This document shows, one piece after another, positions 9,936 through 19,086 of a stretch of 64,000 nt of DNA. The notes under the pieces are model-generated. The model did no database searches. It was not told where the DNA came from and saw only the letters and a list, made by a program, of their open reading frames with translations. The stretch is from an uncultured Coriobacteriaceae bacterium (GTDB lineage: Bacteria; Actinomycetota; Coriobacteriia; Coriobacteriales; Atopobiaceae). Numbering within the stretch: position 1 is the stretch's first letter; each line of letters begins with the position of its first letter. The DNA lies in NCBI GenBank assembly GCA_902790135.1, contig CADAQM010000014.1:1-64000 (forward strand). Reading direction: 5' to 3'. The position numbers and the translations under genes were made by a program.

Positions 9936-11075
9936 TTAGCCTAGATGTTCTTCGATAAGTTCTGCAAGGCGAATTGTGCTCTGCGTCAAGTCGACTCCGT
10001 CGAAATAACGTTTGATGAAGGTATCATACTTAGAGCGAATGCCCGAGAGCTGTTTGTAGTCCCCTATAGCCTTCGCGATTTCCCGTGCCGCATCGGTACC
10101 AAAGAGCAAATCATGAGAAACCGGATCTATGTTGAGGCCAGGAGACGTCTGGTAACGTTCGATGTCAGGCATGAAGAACAGCACAGGTACACCGACAAGA
10201 CCGGCCTCAAGAGATATGGCCGAGTAGTCCGAAATCATGACGTCGGCAATGGGAAGCAGGCTCGTCGTGCTCCTTCCGGGTAGGACATACACGTGGTCAT
10301 GCTCCGCGAGCACGGTCTCGTCAATAACGGTGAGCGGATGCTTTGAGACGATCAGGTTGACGTGGATGTCAGACAAAGCCCGCGCAAGATCCTCCACCGC
10401 GGTCGTGAGCCAGCGGGCACCTTCGTCGCGTCGAAGGGTTGGAGCATAGAGCACATTGATGTTTCCGTTGTCTAGCCAGGAATACTGCTCTCTGAGGCTG
10501 TCCGAAAGGTCTTGGGTGGACATGCGCCTGGTTAGGGCTTCGAGATGCGGTAGCCCCAAAGCGCATACCCTGTCCGGGGAATATCCAAATGCCTGTGCGT
10601 ACGCCTCGATGGCGCCAGGGCCAGCAGCGACAATGAGGTCATAGTTCTTGTGCATACGAGCGACGCGCGCCTGTTTGGAGGTTCGACCAGCAGGGGTGTC
10701 GAGACACTGGTATCCAAATCGTTTGATGGCCCCCGCTGCGTGCCAGAGCTGGATAACGTAGGAACCTGTGCGCTTCTTGGGGATGCAGACCACAGGGTTG
10801 TAGCCATCTAGTACCAGCACGCGAGATGTGCAGGCAAGCCAAAGCTGTGCGAGCATGTTGCGGGCAAATTGCAGCTTTCCACTAAGCTCGGAGTCCGTAG
10901 TACTGATTCGCACATCAAGCGTGGGATCGGCTTCCTTTAACTCCGATGCAAGCAGTCGGAAGTCTGCCGAGGGTACGTGCGACTGCCGCGAGAGGAACGC
11001 GACGCGACGGCGTAGGGGAAACAGCTGGAAGATGGCCGCAAGAAGCCTCAGGCCCACCGCGAGGATGCGCATCAT
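9936..11075 (-). CDS. CDP-glycerol glycerophosphotransferase family protein (TagB-like)
   Basis: 379 residues with a hydrophobic, basic N-terminus (MRILAVGLRLLAAIF...) that probably binds the membrane. Motifs: QLWHAAGAIKRFGY near 100 (conserved His), YAPTLRRDEG near 215, and SDYSAISLEA near 290. The start is set by translational coupling: ATG 11075-11073 overlaps the TGA of the upstream gene (11074-11072) in an ATGA, with GAGGA about 9 nt upstream. The frame is open further upstream to 11225, but that part is antisense-like sequence inside the neighbour. The short TagB-like size suggests it adds a single unit (primer role) rather than polymerising (inference). Confidence 0.87.
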   Translation of the reverse strand: MMRILAVGLRLLAAIFQLFPLRRRVAFLSRQSHVPSADFRLLASELKEADPTLDVRISTTDSELSGKLQFARNMLAQLWLACTSRVLVLDGYNPVVCIPKKRTGSYVIQLWHAAGAIKRFGYQCLDTPAGRTSKQARVARMHKNYDLIVAAGPGAIEAYAQAFGYSPDRVCALGLPHLEALTRRMSTQDLSDSLREQYSWLDNGNINVLYAPTLRRDEGARWLTTAVEDLARALSDIHVNLIVSKHPLTVIDETVLAEHDHVYVLPGRSTTSLLPIADVMISDYSAISLEAGLVGVPVLFFMPDIERYQTSPGLNIDPVSHDLLFGTDAAREIAKAIGDYKQLSGIRSKYDTFIKRYFDGVDLTQSTIRLAELIEEHLG

Positions 11076-12418
11076 GAAGAGGCTTCCTCTTCTGGACCAG
11101 TGTAGGTGACATCGTCCACACCAAAGAAGATGTGGTCGATGGCACGCTCCGCAGCATGTCCGTCGTCCTTGGGGCAGAAGCGTGCTCGGAAGTCCTTGTA
11201 CTGCTTGCCGTAGGTCTCCTCCCACGTATCGAGCTCACCGATGGCTGCAATGACCTCCTCGGTGTTGACGCACTTCGGGCCCGGAAGGGTGCGCGGGTCA
11301 AAGTAGAAGCCTCGTACCTCTCCCTCATAGAACTCGAAATCAGGCCAGTAGAACACCATCGGGCGCCCTGTTACGGCATAGTCGAAGAATACGGAGGAGT
11401 AATCGGTCATCAACACGTCGGCAATGATATAGAGGTCATTGATATCAGGCACGGCCGCCGCGTTGAAGACGAAGTCACCATAGCGGGTGAAGTCGAACTC
11501 GTTGGCAATGTAGTAGTGTGGACGGAAGAGAACGCACCACTCGTCAGAGAGGTTGCGCTCGAGCAGGTCGAAGTCAATGAGGGTGTCCTGCACGTAGCCA
11601 ATGCCCGCCTTGTAGTCGTTGTCACGCCAGGTCGGAGCGTAAAGCAGTAGCTTCTTGCCCTCTGGAACGCCAAGTTCCTCCATGATGCGCTTCTTGGTGG
11701 CGGCAAGAGCCTCAGGCGTCTCGCAGGCACGTGCGATTGCATCGTTTCTCGGATAACCCACCTCGAGCACCACCGACGGGCGGCGCTCCTCAGCGAGGCC
11801 GAAGGCATCGCTCAAGTGCTGAGAGGTGAAAGGCGACGGGGAGATGAGATAGGTCCACTTCGCAGAGTCCATCTCAAAGCGTTTGGCAAGTTCAAGCGTG
11901 GTATTGAGAGCGTTGTTGGTGTCGATCTGCACGTCGTAACCCAGGCGCTTGAGTGGTGTGCCGTGCCAGCACTGGACGTACACCTGCTCTGGTTTTGGCA
12001 GCATGTATTCGGGGCAGCGCGCATTGAAGATCCAGTATTTGGCGCGGCCGAGCAGCTTGCGGTACTCCTCCGAGCTGCGACGTACTATATGAGCACGCGA
12101 GAGACGTGGGTCAGACTGAAACTGTTCGAGCTTGCTCTCTCGGAAGATCCACCACAGCTCATAGTCGTCAAAGCGAGGGTCGGCGCACATGGCCTCGTAG
12201 ATGGCACGGGGAGTGTCGGCAAACGAGCGTCCCATGAAACAGCTGAAGACCACGACCTTCTCATCGACAGGGGTGTTGGCCGTGAGCTTCTCATAGTGCC
12301 TACGTTCATAGGCCCACCAACGAGCGCGTGACCACTGCCTCAGGCGAGGGAAGTAGCGAAGTATGGCCTTTGACCACTTGCGGATCGTGCTTAGTATTAT
12401 CTCACGAGGTGTGCTCAC
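11072..12418 (-). CDS. CDP-glycerol glycerophosphotransferase family protein
   Basis: 448 residues, first gene of the minus-strand operon. It starts at GTG 12418 with GGAGG 5 nt upstream. Motifs: QCWHGTPLKRLGYD near 155-168 (conserved His), YAPTWRDND near 260, and TDYSSVFFDYA near 330. It covers the full family core with no extra domain. It shares the intergenic region 12419-12662 with the divergent DUF6541 gene. Reaction by family: transfer of an alcohol-phosphate from a CDP-linked donor to a lipid- or glycan-linked acceptor at the cytoplasmic membrane face. Donor identity is not visible from the sequence; no tagD-like glycerol-3-phosphate cytidylyltransferase is in the window. Confidence 0.88.
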   Translation of the reverse strand: MSTPREIILSTIRKWSKAILRYFPRLRQWSRARWWAYERRHYEKLTANTPVDEKVVVFSCFMGRSFADTPRAIYEAMCADPRFDDYELWWIFRESKLEQFQSDPRLSRAHIVRRSSEEYRKLLGRAKYWIFNARCPEYMLPKPEQVYVQCWHGTPLKRLGYDVQIDTNNALNTTLELAKRFEMDSAKWTYLISPSPFTSQHLSDAFGLAEERRPSVVLEVGYPRNDAIARACETPEALAATKKRIMEELGVPEGKKLLLYAPTWRDNDYKAGIGYVQDTLIDFDLLERNLSDEWCVLFRPHYYIANEFDFTRYGDFVFNAAAVPDINDLYIIADVLMTDYSSVFFDYAVTGRPMVFYWPDFEFYEGEVRGFYFDPRTLPGPKCVNTEEVIAAIGELDTWEETYGKQYKDFRARFCPKDDGHAAERAIDHIFFGVDDVTYTGPEEEASS

Positions 12419-12594
12419 GTGTGCCTCCGCGCCAGGGATGGTGTCGGTGTGTCACATAGGAGTATAGGGGAAGCAGCCATCCGCTGGTCAGGCTTGGTTT
12501 GCGGGTCGTGTGGACATTTGAAGGAAGACGCCGAAAAAAGCCAGATATGGTAGGGATGGTCTCCCACGCGACGAGCGCACAGCCATGCGCACCA

Positions 12595-12624
12595 TACTTT
12601 TGATGTGTACGCTATCGGTATAAT
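12595..12624 (+). promoter_or_regulatory. Promoter of the DUF6541 gene
   Basis: A perfect -10 box TATAAT at 12619-12624 has a -35-like CTTTTG at 12597-12602 (16-nt spacer) or TACTTT at 12595-12600 (18-nt spacer). It lies about 40 nt before the start at 12663. Confidence 0.55.
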
Positions 12625-12662
12625 GTGGGAATCTCATGTTACGTCGTATGAGGAGCCAGTCT

Positions 12663-14678
12663 ATGTGGGTTCAGTTCTTTTTCATTCTGCCCGTGTGCGT
12701 TGTCCTGCTCTACTTGCCAGGCTGCCTCTTTTCCCGTGCCCTTTCCAACGACGCCATTACGGTCTTGGCTACGGCGCCGCTTGTAACCGTAACTGCGTAT
12801 GCCTTGCTGGGCATTGTATACGGTGAACTGGGGGTCTACACGAGCTGGGCGACACTGGTCCTTCCTTCTGCTGGCGCGGGTCTTCTCTGCTGTCTGGTTG
12901 CGCAGAAGTTAAGAAAGTGGCCTCAACTTGGTCGTAACGAGATTGCCGATGAGCTCAAGACGTACGTGCCCTATCTCATAGTTGCCGCAGTGGTCTGCTT
13001 TCTCTATCACATCAAACCACTCGATGGTCCCAACTCGTTTTTGGCAAAGACCGACAACACCTACCACCTCAACCTCATTGCCCACAATCTGAACTCCGGT
13101 GACTGGTCAATGCTTCACAGCACGCTCTATGACCGTCCGGATGAACTGGCGACGTATTATCCAGCAGCTTGGCACATCATCCCGACCATCCTCTGTCAGG
13201 CGACCGGCTGCACAATTCCCATGTCGGTCAACGCCTTCATAGCGACCCTCCTTTGCCCTGTCATCCCAACCTCGGCCTTTTTCTTTATGCGGAAGGTGTT
13301 TGGCACAGACAACCCCTTTGCATTGAGGCTTGGGGCCGTTCTGCCCCTTGCCTTTGTGGTGTATCCATGGCAGATACTCCTTGAGGCCAAGCATCCCTTC
13401 TTTCTTGGCATGACCTTTCTTCCGGTTGCCCTTGCCCTCTTTATAGCCGTGATAGAGGGAGCCTTGCAGCGGGAGTTCGACCGAAGAATGCTGGGATTGC
13501 TGGCTGTCGCTCTTCTCGCCTGCTTGCTCGCTCACCCAAGCACGGCCTTCTCCTTTGGCCAGCTGCTTGGGCCCTATATCGTATGGGTCATCTGGCGAGA
13601 ATCCACTGCCAAAGGACTCACGAGGAAGACCTGTATGCGCGGCATTCTTCTCAACGGGGCTTTTGTTGCCTTCGCGGTGGTGCTTTGGCTGGTGTGCTAT
13701 AGGATTCCAGGTCTTGGCGGTGTCACGAGCTATGATATCAAGCCATTTGCCGGCGTGACTCTGGCCGTGACGGAGGCGGGCTTGCTGGGTTTCAAGAACA
13801 TCCCGCCCGAGATTCTCTTGGCGATATTCATGTGGCTGGGAATTCTGTTCTCAATCTATATGCCTCGCTACCTGTGGCTTGTTGCTGGATATGCCTTTGC
13901 CTGCATGCAGTATGTGCTTACTGCCATCTCCGGCGGTCGACTCACCCACATTCTGACGGGCTTTTGGTACTGCGATTACAAGCGCGTCTCTGCCATGGCT
14001 TGCGTCATGGCTCTACCCTTGGCGGCGTTGGGTTTGGAGATGTGCGTACGCCTGTGCCAGAAATTCTTCGAGATGCTGACCCACCCGGAGACAGACGAGC
14101 GTGACAGACGATTTGCCCAGATGCTTGTCCCTGTCCTTGCTGTGGGCGTGGCATTCGTAATCGTCTTCTACCCCAGCTTCAAGCTGCCGGGTGCGTCACA
14201 CAAGACCCCCACCGCCTTCGGGCGTGTGTCGAAGGAGCTGTCCGACTGGAATTCCTACAAAAAGCCTTACTATGCGGTCTTGACTGACGATGAGGTCGAC
14301 TTCCTCGAGGAGGTCAAAGAAGAGGTTGGCAGCGAAACCGTCCTCAACGTGCCGGGTGACGGCAGTGCCTTTGCCTACGTGGAGCTGCAAATCGACGTGT
14401 ACTTCCGTCGTTATGGGCCTTTCCGTAAGCCAGGCGAGGGGATCATCATGAGCAGGTTGTACGACCTGGCGTCCGATGCCGAGGTCCGTACCGCTGTGGA
14501 TGAGAGTGGGGCCCGTTACGTCCTGCTCCTCGACGAGGATCCCAACACTGAGGAAGCAAGCTACTTCAACAACTTCGGAGAGGGCTACTGGATGGGACTT
14601 CTCTCTATAGATGAGCAGACACCAGGCTTTGAACTGGTGCTCTCTGAGGGAGACATGCGCCTGTACCGAATCTTGTAG
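12663..14678 (+). CDS. DUF6541 family polytopic membrane protein
   Basis: 671 residues. The start at ATG 12663 (MWVQFFFILPV) is preceded by GAGGAG at 7-nt spacing; an in-frame ATG at 12636 lacks a site. The first 450 residues hold many hydrophobic helices, and the last 170 residues form a soluble, probably extracytoplasmic domain. The overall plan resembles GT-C-type lipid-linked-sugar glycosyltransferases and matches what I know of DUF6541, which is often found in actinobacterial surface-glycan loci. The acidic DNTYHLNLIAHN segment after the early helices could be the equivalent of a GT-C catalytic loop (inference). No activity is established. It sits between the glycerophosphotransferase operon and the nucleotidyltransferase pair. 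Confidence 0.7.
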   Translation: MWVQFFFILPVCVVLLYLPGCLFSRALSNDAITVLATAPLVTVTAYALLGIVYGELGVYTSWATLVLPSAGAGLLCCLVAQKLRKWPQLGRNEIADELKTYVPYLIVAAVVCFLYHIKPLDGPNSFLAKTDNTYHLNLIAHNLNSGDWSMLHSTLYDRPDELATYYPAAWHIIPTILCQATGCTIPMSVNAFIATLLCPVIPTSAFFFMRKVFGTDNPFALRLGAVLPLAFVVYPWQILLEAKHPFFLGMTFLPVALALFIAVIEGALQREFDRRMLGLLAVALLACLLAHPSTAFSFGQLLGPYIVWVIWRESTAKGLTRKTCMRGILLNGAFVAFAVVLWLVCYRIPGLGGVTSYDIKPFAGVTLAVTEAGLLGFKNIPPEILLAIFMWLGILFSIYMPRYLWLVAGYAFACMQYVLTAISGGRLTHILTGFWYCDYKRVSAMACVMALPLAALGLEMCVRLCQKFFEMLTHPETDERDRRFAQMLVPVLAVGVAFVIVFYPSFKLPGASHKTPTAFGRVSKELSDWNSYKKPYYAVLTDDEVDFLEEVKEEVGSETVLNVPGDGSAFAYVELQIDVYFRRYGPFRKPGEGIIMSRLYDLASDAEVRTAVDESGARYVLLLDEDPNTEEASYFNNFGEGYWMGLLSIDEQTPGFELVLSEGDMRLYRIL

Positions 14679-14721
14679 GGAGGAAGAACGGGCTAGGCTG
14701 GTTCGCTCGGCAAAGAGTCGC

Positions 14722-15378
14722 TCACTGTCTTGTAAGGTAGATGTCTGAGTAGCCGTTCAAGACCCAGCGAACGGCGTTCTCATAATCATTCATCGTGTCA
14801 ATCTCTTTGGTGCGAATGTAGAGGTATTTGGTAGGCAGTCCAGGCTCGAGCAACTGATAGACATGACCGTCTCCGGTGAGCGCCCGCGAGGAAAGGAACT
14901 GAGACACACCAGTCCACTCAAACGTCCCTCGTTCACGCGAGAATTCCGTCACATACCCGTCCACTACGGTAGTGAGCACAGGGTTGTCGGTGCCGGGCGC
15001 AGTGACGCCTATGAACTCATCTTCCTGTTCGAGCAAATACTTCATATCGTCAGGATGGATGAGAAGGTCTCCGTCTAGCGTAAGGATGTAGTCGTTAGCG
15101 TACTGTGCCGCGAGGCTGACGCTTGCGCCAGTTCCGTTGTGCTTGTAGTCGTGATTGAAGACAAAATTGATGTCTCGACGATATTTGTTGACCACATCTA
15201 TGACTTTTTCAGCCTGATATCCAACGACGATGCGGACATCATCGATATCGTCCAGCATCCGCAGCGTCCGAATGATGAGAGGAATCCCGTCAACATCAAC
15301 GAGGCACTTGGTCGTTCCAATGCCAAGGCGTTTTCCCATGCCCGCGCAACTTATAACAACCGTTCGAGAAACTGACAT
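14722..15378 (-). CDS. NTP-transferase family nucleotidyltransferase (probably activates a surface-polymer alcohol or sugar phosphate)
   Basis: 218 residues with the nucleotidyltransferase signature near the N-terminus (ISCAGMGKRLGIGTTKCLVDVDG, residues about 9-31; shown shortened as AGMGKRL and TKCLVDVDG) and LTLDGDLL near 96 for metal binding. It resembles small LicC/MobA-like cytidylyltransferases rather than RmlA. Its start ATG 15378 lies inside the HAD phosphatase gene (28-nt overlap) behind GAGGAG at 8-nt spacing, so the two are translationally coupled. A HAD phosphatase with a nucleotidyltransferase points to making and activating a small phosphorylated alcohol for the nearby phosphotransferases (inference). 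The substrate cannot be read from the sequence. Confidence 0.75.
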   Translation of the reverse strand: MSVSRTVVISCAGMGKRLGIGTTKCLVDVDGIPLIIRTLRMLDDIDDVRIVVGYQAEKVIDVVNKYRRDINFVFNHDYKHNGTGASVSLAAQYANDYILTLDGDLLIHPDDMKYLLEQEDEFIGVTAPGTDNPVLTTVVDGYVTEFSRERGTFEWTGVSQFLSSRALTGDGHVYQLLEPGLPTKYLYIRTKEIDTMNDYENAVRWVLNGYSDIYLTRQ

Positions 15379-15953
15379 AGCTTCTTCTCCTCATATATCG
15401 CATGAGTGGCAACCTCTAGTACTGAAGGAGCGATCGGACGCACTCCTCCAAAGCCGATTCCAACCTTTGCAGTGGATATCATTTGGGCGTCGTTGCTGCC
15501 ATCGCCCACTGCGACGTAATCTTTGGTGAGCTGTGCGACCGAGGCGCTCTTGTCGATGACGCTCACCACGTCTACTAGCCGGTCGTTGCGTACGATGCCT
15601 TTGGAGCAGTAGACATTGTTTGACATCCCGATGCGCTCCATGAGACCCGAAATCCAGACGTCCAGGTTTCCGGTGACGATGAGACACCGCTGACTGTTGT
15701 CGCGCATGAAGCGGACAAGCTCCTCATGGACGGGAATCTGTGCTATGCGAGAGTCAATCTGCGAGACGGGAATATCCTCAAGCAGGCGTACGCGTGAGAG
15801 AAAGCTCTGCTTAAAAGGCATGTTCTCGTACATAGCCTGCTCAGTGAGCTTTCTCATCTGCTTTCCAAGGCCAATTTCCTCGGCAATGGTTGGAAGAATC
15901 TCCTGCTTGGTGATGGTCGAGTCGAGGTCGAAAAGGAAGAGGTGGTCACTCAT
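15351..15953 (-). CDS. HAD-superfamily phosphatase (phosphoserine-phosphatase-like)
   Basis: 200 residues with all HAD motifs: FDLDSTIT (motif I, residues 8-15, nucleophile Asp), IVTGNLD (motif II), a Lys near 133 (DKSASVAQL), and VGDGSNDAQM (motif III/IV, near 148). The alpha-helical insert after motif I is the C1 cap of the PSP-like HAD-IB group. Its 3' end overlaps the nucleotidyltransferase start by 28 nt. It lies downstream of the YidC-sulfatase gene on the same strand (24-nt gap), so the three probably form one operon. The likely role is dephosphorylating a small metabolite for polymer precursor synthesis; the substrate is unknown. Confidence 0.78.
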   Translation of the reverse strand: MSDHLFLFDLDSTITKQEILPTIAEEIGLGKQMRKLTEQAMYENMPFKQSFLSRVRLLEDIPVSQIDSRIAQIPVHEELVRFMRDNSQRCLIVTGNLDVWISGLMERIGMSNNVYCSKGIVRNDRLVDVVSVIDKSASVAQLTKDYVAVGDGSNDAQMISTAKVGIGFGGVRPIAPSVLEVATHAIYEEKKLCQFLERLL

Positions 15954-15977
15954 TTGGCTCTCCGAAACTGATATCTT

Positions 15978-18764
15978 CTACTGCAGGCTCTGGGGAACCT
16001 GTCCGTTGCCTTCGTAGCTCCAGCTCATATTATCAAATAGAGGCCCATCAATCGCATACCACTCACCATCGGATACGTCGAGCTGGGTGCTCTCCGCAGT
16101 GTTGTATCCATATATGTGCCAGTGCCTTGATGTCGTCAGGTACTGGGTGTCCTTCTTCTGTTCGCTCGTGATGGCTTTTCCAGTCCAGGGGTTTGTCGGA
16201 TGCTCCACGGCGCCCGACAATGCAAGTGTGGGCACATCGGCATTGGTCATGAACTCGTCAGAGACGGAGAGCTCCGTTGAGCCGAAGTCCTTGAAGAGCA
16301 GTACCGGATTGACCCACTGCGCATCGACGCCATTATCCATCTGCATGTAGTCGAACTGGGCCAGCCCATAGCCGTGATCCGACGCAATGATGATGCGCGT
16401 GTTGTCGTAGACCCCCTCTGCGCGCAGGTAGTCAAGCCATTTGCCAATCTGGATATAGGACGCCATGTTGGCCATGTAATGCTCTACCGTATCATCGACA
16501 ATCACACCGCTCGCTCCCTCTGCAGAGTTGAGGTGATTCAAGAAGTCGTCGTAGTAGGCACTGTTATCCACCTGCGCCGCAGGCTCGTAATCGGGCAATT
16601 GGAGAATGCAGGGCTTATGCGGCGTGGTGTTGTAGAGGCTCACAAAGCAACTCACGTCGTCATCATCGATGAGCGTCAGCTGTGGTAGGTGCTTGAGCAC
16701 CATATACTGCGGCACGAATGTCCAGTCGATGTCGGAGAGGTCGTACGCAGCCATGCCAAGGTAGTGACCGCGGTCGTACAGTATGGGCTGCAACCAGAGG
16801 GGGGCGCACTTAAAGACGCTATAGCGGAAGACGCGACTCGTACGCACCTCGTCGAAGTCCTCCTCACTGACTGACCCCTCGGCGTTAAAGTCATAGTGAC
16901 CGGGCGTATGGTAAGTACGGATGTTGTCCCATTCATCGAATATCGAGAGGTCGCCGGGCTCCTGGTAGCCGGCGTAGGGTGGGTCGCATACCGTGACGTC
17001 CCACCCCTCCTCAGCGAAACTCACGGGCACAACGCGCAGGGCGTCGTTTTGAGCCTGTCCGAGCGTAATGTCAGTCGAGTTGATTACCGCAGGCGTGTAC
17101 TCATAACCGCCAAAGAGGGCGGGCGTGCAGATATCGGTAAAGAACCCGAAGGACATGGTGTTGGGGTAATAGGTAAAGCCCGCAAACTGCTCTGCCAGCT
17201 CGGGCTTCTCGTCCAGGCAGAGTGGAAAGTCCGCGCCGATAGCCCTGTCGATGCCAAGGAACACGACATTCTTTCCCGTGCGGCTTAGGTGGAGAATCTG
17301 GTCGTCTTGGGACAGCTCCTGCTCGTCAGACTGCAGCGTGGCATTTGCCTTTACCATCTCGTTCGAGACCCTTACGCGCACGAACGTCATGGCGAGTGCC
17401 GCTATCGTTGCCGCGCCAAGGATTGCCTGAAGAAGGCGTGGAGCCCGTGTCCACAGCCAACAAATGGCAACCAGGACAAGAATCAGGGCCAACAGGTTTG
17501 TCAGCTTATCCATAACGGAAAAGGCAACCTTTGTGTCGAACACAAACTTCGAGTTGAGGTTGCCAAGCCCTGTGCCAAAGAACATGTAATCAACGACCGC
17601 AAAGCAAGCCAGCACAAAGAAGACGAGGTTGGTTGCGCGCTTGGCTTTATCACTCATGAGGTAGTGGAATACTTGCGCCCACAAGAGGAAGACGCCGACG
17701 GCTATGCAGGTGGCGGACCACGCAAATCGCATCGGGTCCATCGAAGTTCCCGCCTGCACGAACTCGGTGGGACTGTCTGCGATTACGGATGCCGGAATCA
17801 AGAGGCCCATAAAGACGGTAAGGAAGGCACAGCTGAGCAAAAAGGTCCGTGTGCTGCAGGCGTTGGAAGCCAGCAGGGTCTCCCATGCCTTGCGCACAGG
17901 GGCGAGACGGGAGCTGGTGCCCCGACGAGACAGGATGGAGGCAACGAGTGGTGTCCAGCAGCCTATGAGCAGCAGGGTGCAGAGCACCAATCCGGTGGCG
18001 CGCCCAAATGCATCCCAAGTACCCAGCGCTAGCAGGCTGATTACGAATAGGGTGCCAGCTGCGGCAAGCAACGCAATGGCAACTTCACGCGGATGCTTGA
18101 GAACCTTCATAAACACGTTCTTTGCGAGCGAGAATACCTGGTTGCATGTCCAGTAGAGCACCAATCCGGCAGGGCGATCGTAGAGCAGAACAAGGAACAC
18201 GAGGGCGAGGCCATAAGGAACAGCTTGCTCGCGTATGGACCTTCCGCGGTTGTAGACGAAGCAGGCGGCTGCGTTGATGGCAGTCATGAGAATGGGCAGC
18301 ACGTTGATGGAGAACCCACCCAAGGAAATGAGTGCGTCAGGAGCACCGAGGTCAGCGATGCCGAGAAAGGAAGCGCCCTTCAAGGCCTGCATGGACGACA
18401 GACAGTTGTAGGCCGCCATGAAGAAGGGGATCTGCAGGAGCAGGGATATCGAGCTTCTGAGCTGGTAGTAGGGCTTGTAGTTCTGCTGGCGGTAGTACTC
18501 CGTGAGGACCATGACCCTCTCGTCGCCCGAGAAGGCGCGATTGATGTGGGTCACCCAGTGCGCCATCTTGTCCTGTCTGTCGCGCTCCTCTTCCTGGATG
18601 GCATCGGCCCGTCGGTACATGGGAAGCATGAGCAGGCTTATGACCACGCTTACGCCTATGCAGGCTGGCCCCGGATTGCCGAGCAGCCGCAGAAGCAGAC
18701 TGAAGACAACTTCCACGAGCATTTCGATGGGATATATCACTATGAGATAGAGCCAGTGAGACAT
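15978..18764 (-). CDS. YidC-like membrane domain fused to a sulfatase/LtaS-like phosphotransferase domain (copy 1)
   Basis: 928 residues. Residues 1-225 match a YidC/Oxa1 core (helices, the LLMLPMY segment, a charged hairpin, and the YQLRSSISLLLQIPFF segment). Six or so further helices follow (about 230-480), then an extracellular alkaline-phosphatase-superfamily domain (about 510-900) with NVVFLGIDRAIG, YPNTMSFGFFTDICTP, FGGYEY, and ASDHGYGL near the metal site. The position of the conserved YidC groove arginine is Ser (VVISLLMLP). I chose ATG 18764 because of AGGAGG 8 nt upstream and because it aligns with copy 2; the frame stays open to 19001 without family sequence. Its role may be transfer of a phospho-alcohol to surface polymers outside the membrane (inference). 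A paralogue lies at 38029-40791. Confidence 0.82.
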   Translation of the reverse strand: MSHWLYLIVIYPIEMLVEVVFSLLLRLLGNPGPACIGVSVVISLLMLPMYRRADAIQEEERDRQDKMAHWVTHINRAFSGDERVMVLTEYYRQQNYKPYYQLRSSISLLLQIPFFMAAYNCLSSMQALKGASFLGIADLGAPDALISLGGFSINVLPILMTAINAAACFVYNRGRSIREQAVPYGLALVFLVLLYDRPAGLVLYWTCNQVFSLAKNVFMKVLKHPREVAIALLAAAGTLFVISLLALGTWDAFGRATGLVLCTLLLIGCWTPLVASILSRRGTSSRLAPVRKAWETLLASNACSTRTFLLSCAFLTVFMGLLIPASVIADSPTEFVQAGTSMDPMRFAWSATCIAVGVFLLWAQVFHYLMSDKAKRATNLVFFVLACFAVVDYMFFGTGLGNLNSKFVFDTKVAFSVMDKLTNLLALILVLVAICWLWTRAPRLLQAILGAATIAALAMTFVRVRVSNEMVKANATLQSDEQELSQDDQILHLSRTGKNVVFLGIDRAIGADFPLCLDEKPELAEQFAGFTYYPNTMSFGFFTDICTPALFGGYEYTPAVINSTDITLGQAQNDALRVVPVSFAEEGWDVTVCDPPYAGYQEPGDLSIFDEWDNIRTYHTPGHYDFNAEGSVSEEDFDEVRTSRVFRYSVFKCAPLWLQPILYDRGHYLGMAAYDLSDIDWTFVPQYMVLKHLPQLTLIDDDDVSCFVSLYNTTPHKPCILQLPDYEPAAQVDNSAYYDDFLNHLNSAEGASGVIVDDTVEHYMANMASYIQIGKWLDYLRAEGVYDNTRIIIASDHGYGLAQFDYMQMDNGVDAQWVNPVLLFKDFGSTELSVSDEFMTNADVPTLALSGAVEHPTNPWTGKAITSEQKKDTQYLTTSRHWHIYGYNTAESTQLDVSDGEWYAIDGPLFDNMSWSYEGNGQVPQSLQ
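18408..18539 (-). repeat. 132-bp inverted repeat copy inside YidC-sulfatase gene 1
   Basis: This segment (residues 76-119) matches 38254-38385 of the paralogue at 130 of 132 positions. The two copies are in opposite orientation and about 20 kb apart. Flanking sequence of the two genes diverges at once, including at synonymous positions. Confidence 0.9.
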
Positions 18765-19086
18765 CTGCTCCGCCTCCTCTATTAGGACGTCCCCAGTCTC
18801 GGGGTCGCGAGCAAACAAGTATCCAGGCGAGCGGGGTGCCCTCGCTAGATGCTGGATACGATAGCATATTCCCCGTGGCACCCTTTTCGACCTAAAGACA
18901 ACGCCGAAAGTACAAGAAGCAGCAACTGATACTCTCAGCCCATAGACCACAAGCTTATACATGCAGTTTGTGTTGCGGCCGACGGAAGACCGGCGGGGCA
19001 CAAGGTGCGTGTGTTAGCATCTAGGAATTGTTGTGGATTGATTACTAGGCCCCGACTTTTGCAACATGTTGAAGGGATGAAATACC
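18765..19086. other. Divergent intergenic region between YidC-sulfatase 1 and the transpeptidase gene
   Basis: This region must hold promoters for both flanking genes. On the minus strand a -10-like TATGCT is visible near 18866-18871. On the plus strand no clear pair is found. An 8-bp word CTAGATGC (18844-18851) recurs inverted as GCATCTAG near 19017-19024. I see no gene. Confidence 0.45.

Noticed and set aside
18765-19001. N-terminal extension of YidC-sulfatase 1
   Set aside because: Not present in the paralogue, precedes a strong AGGAGG at the chosen start, and contains no membrane segment consistent with the family.
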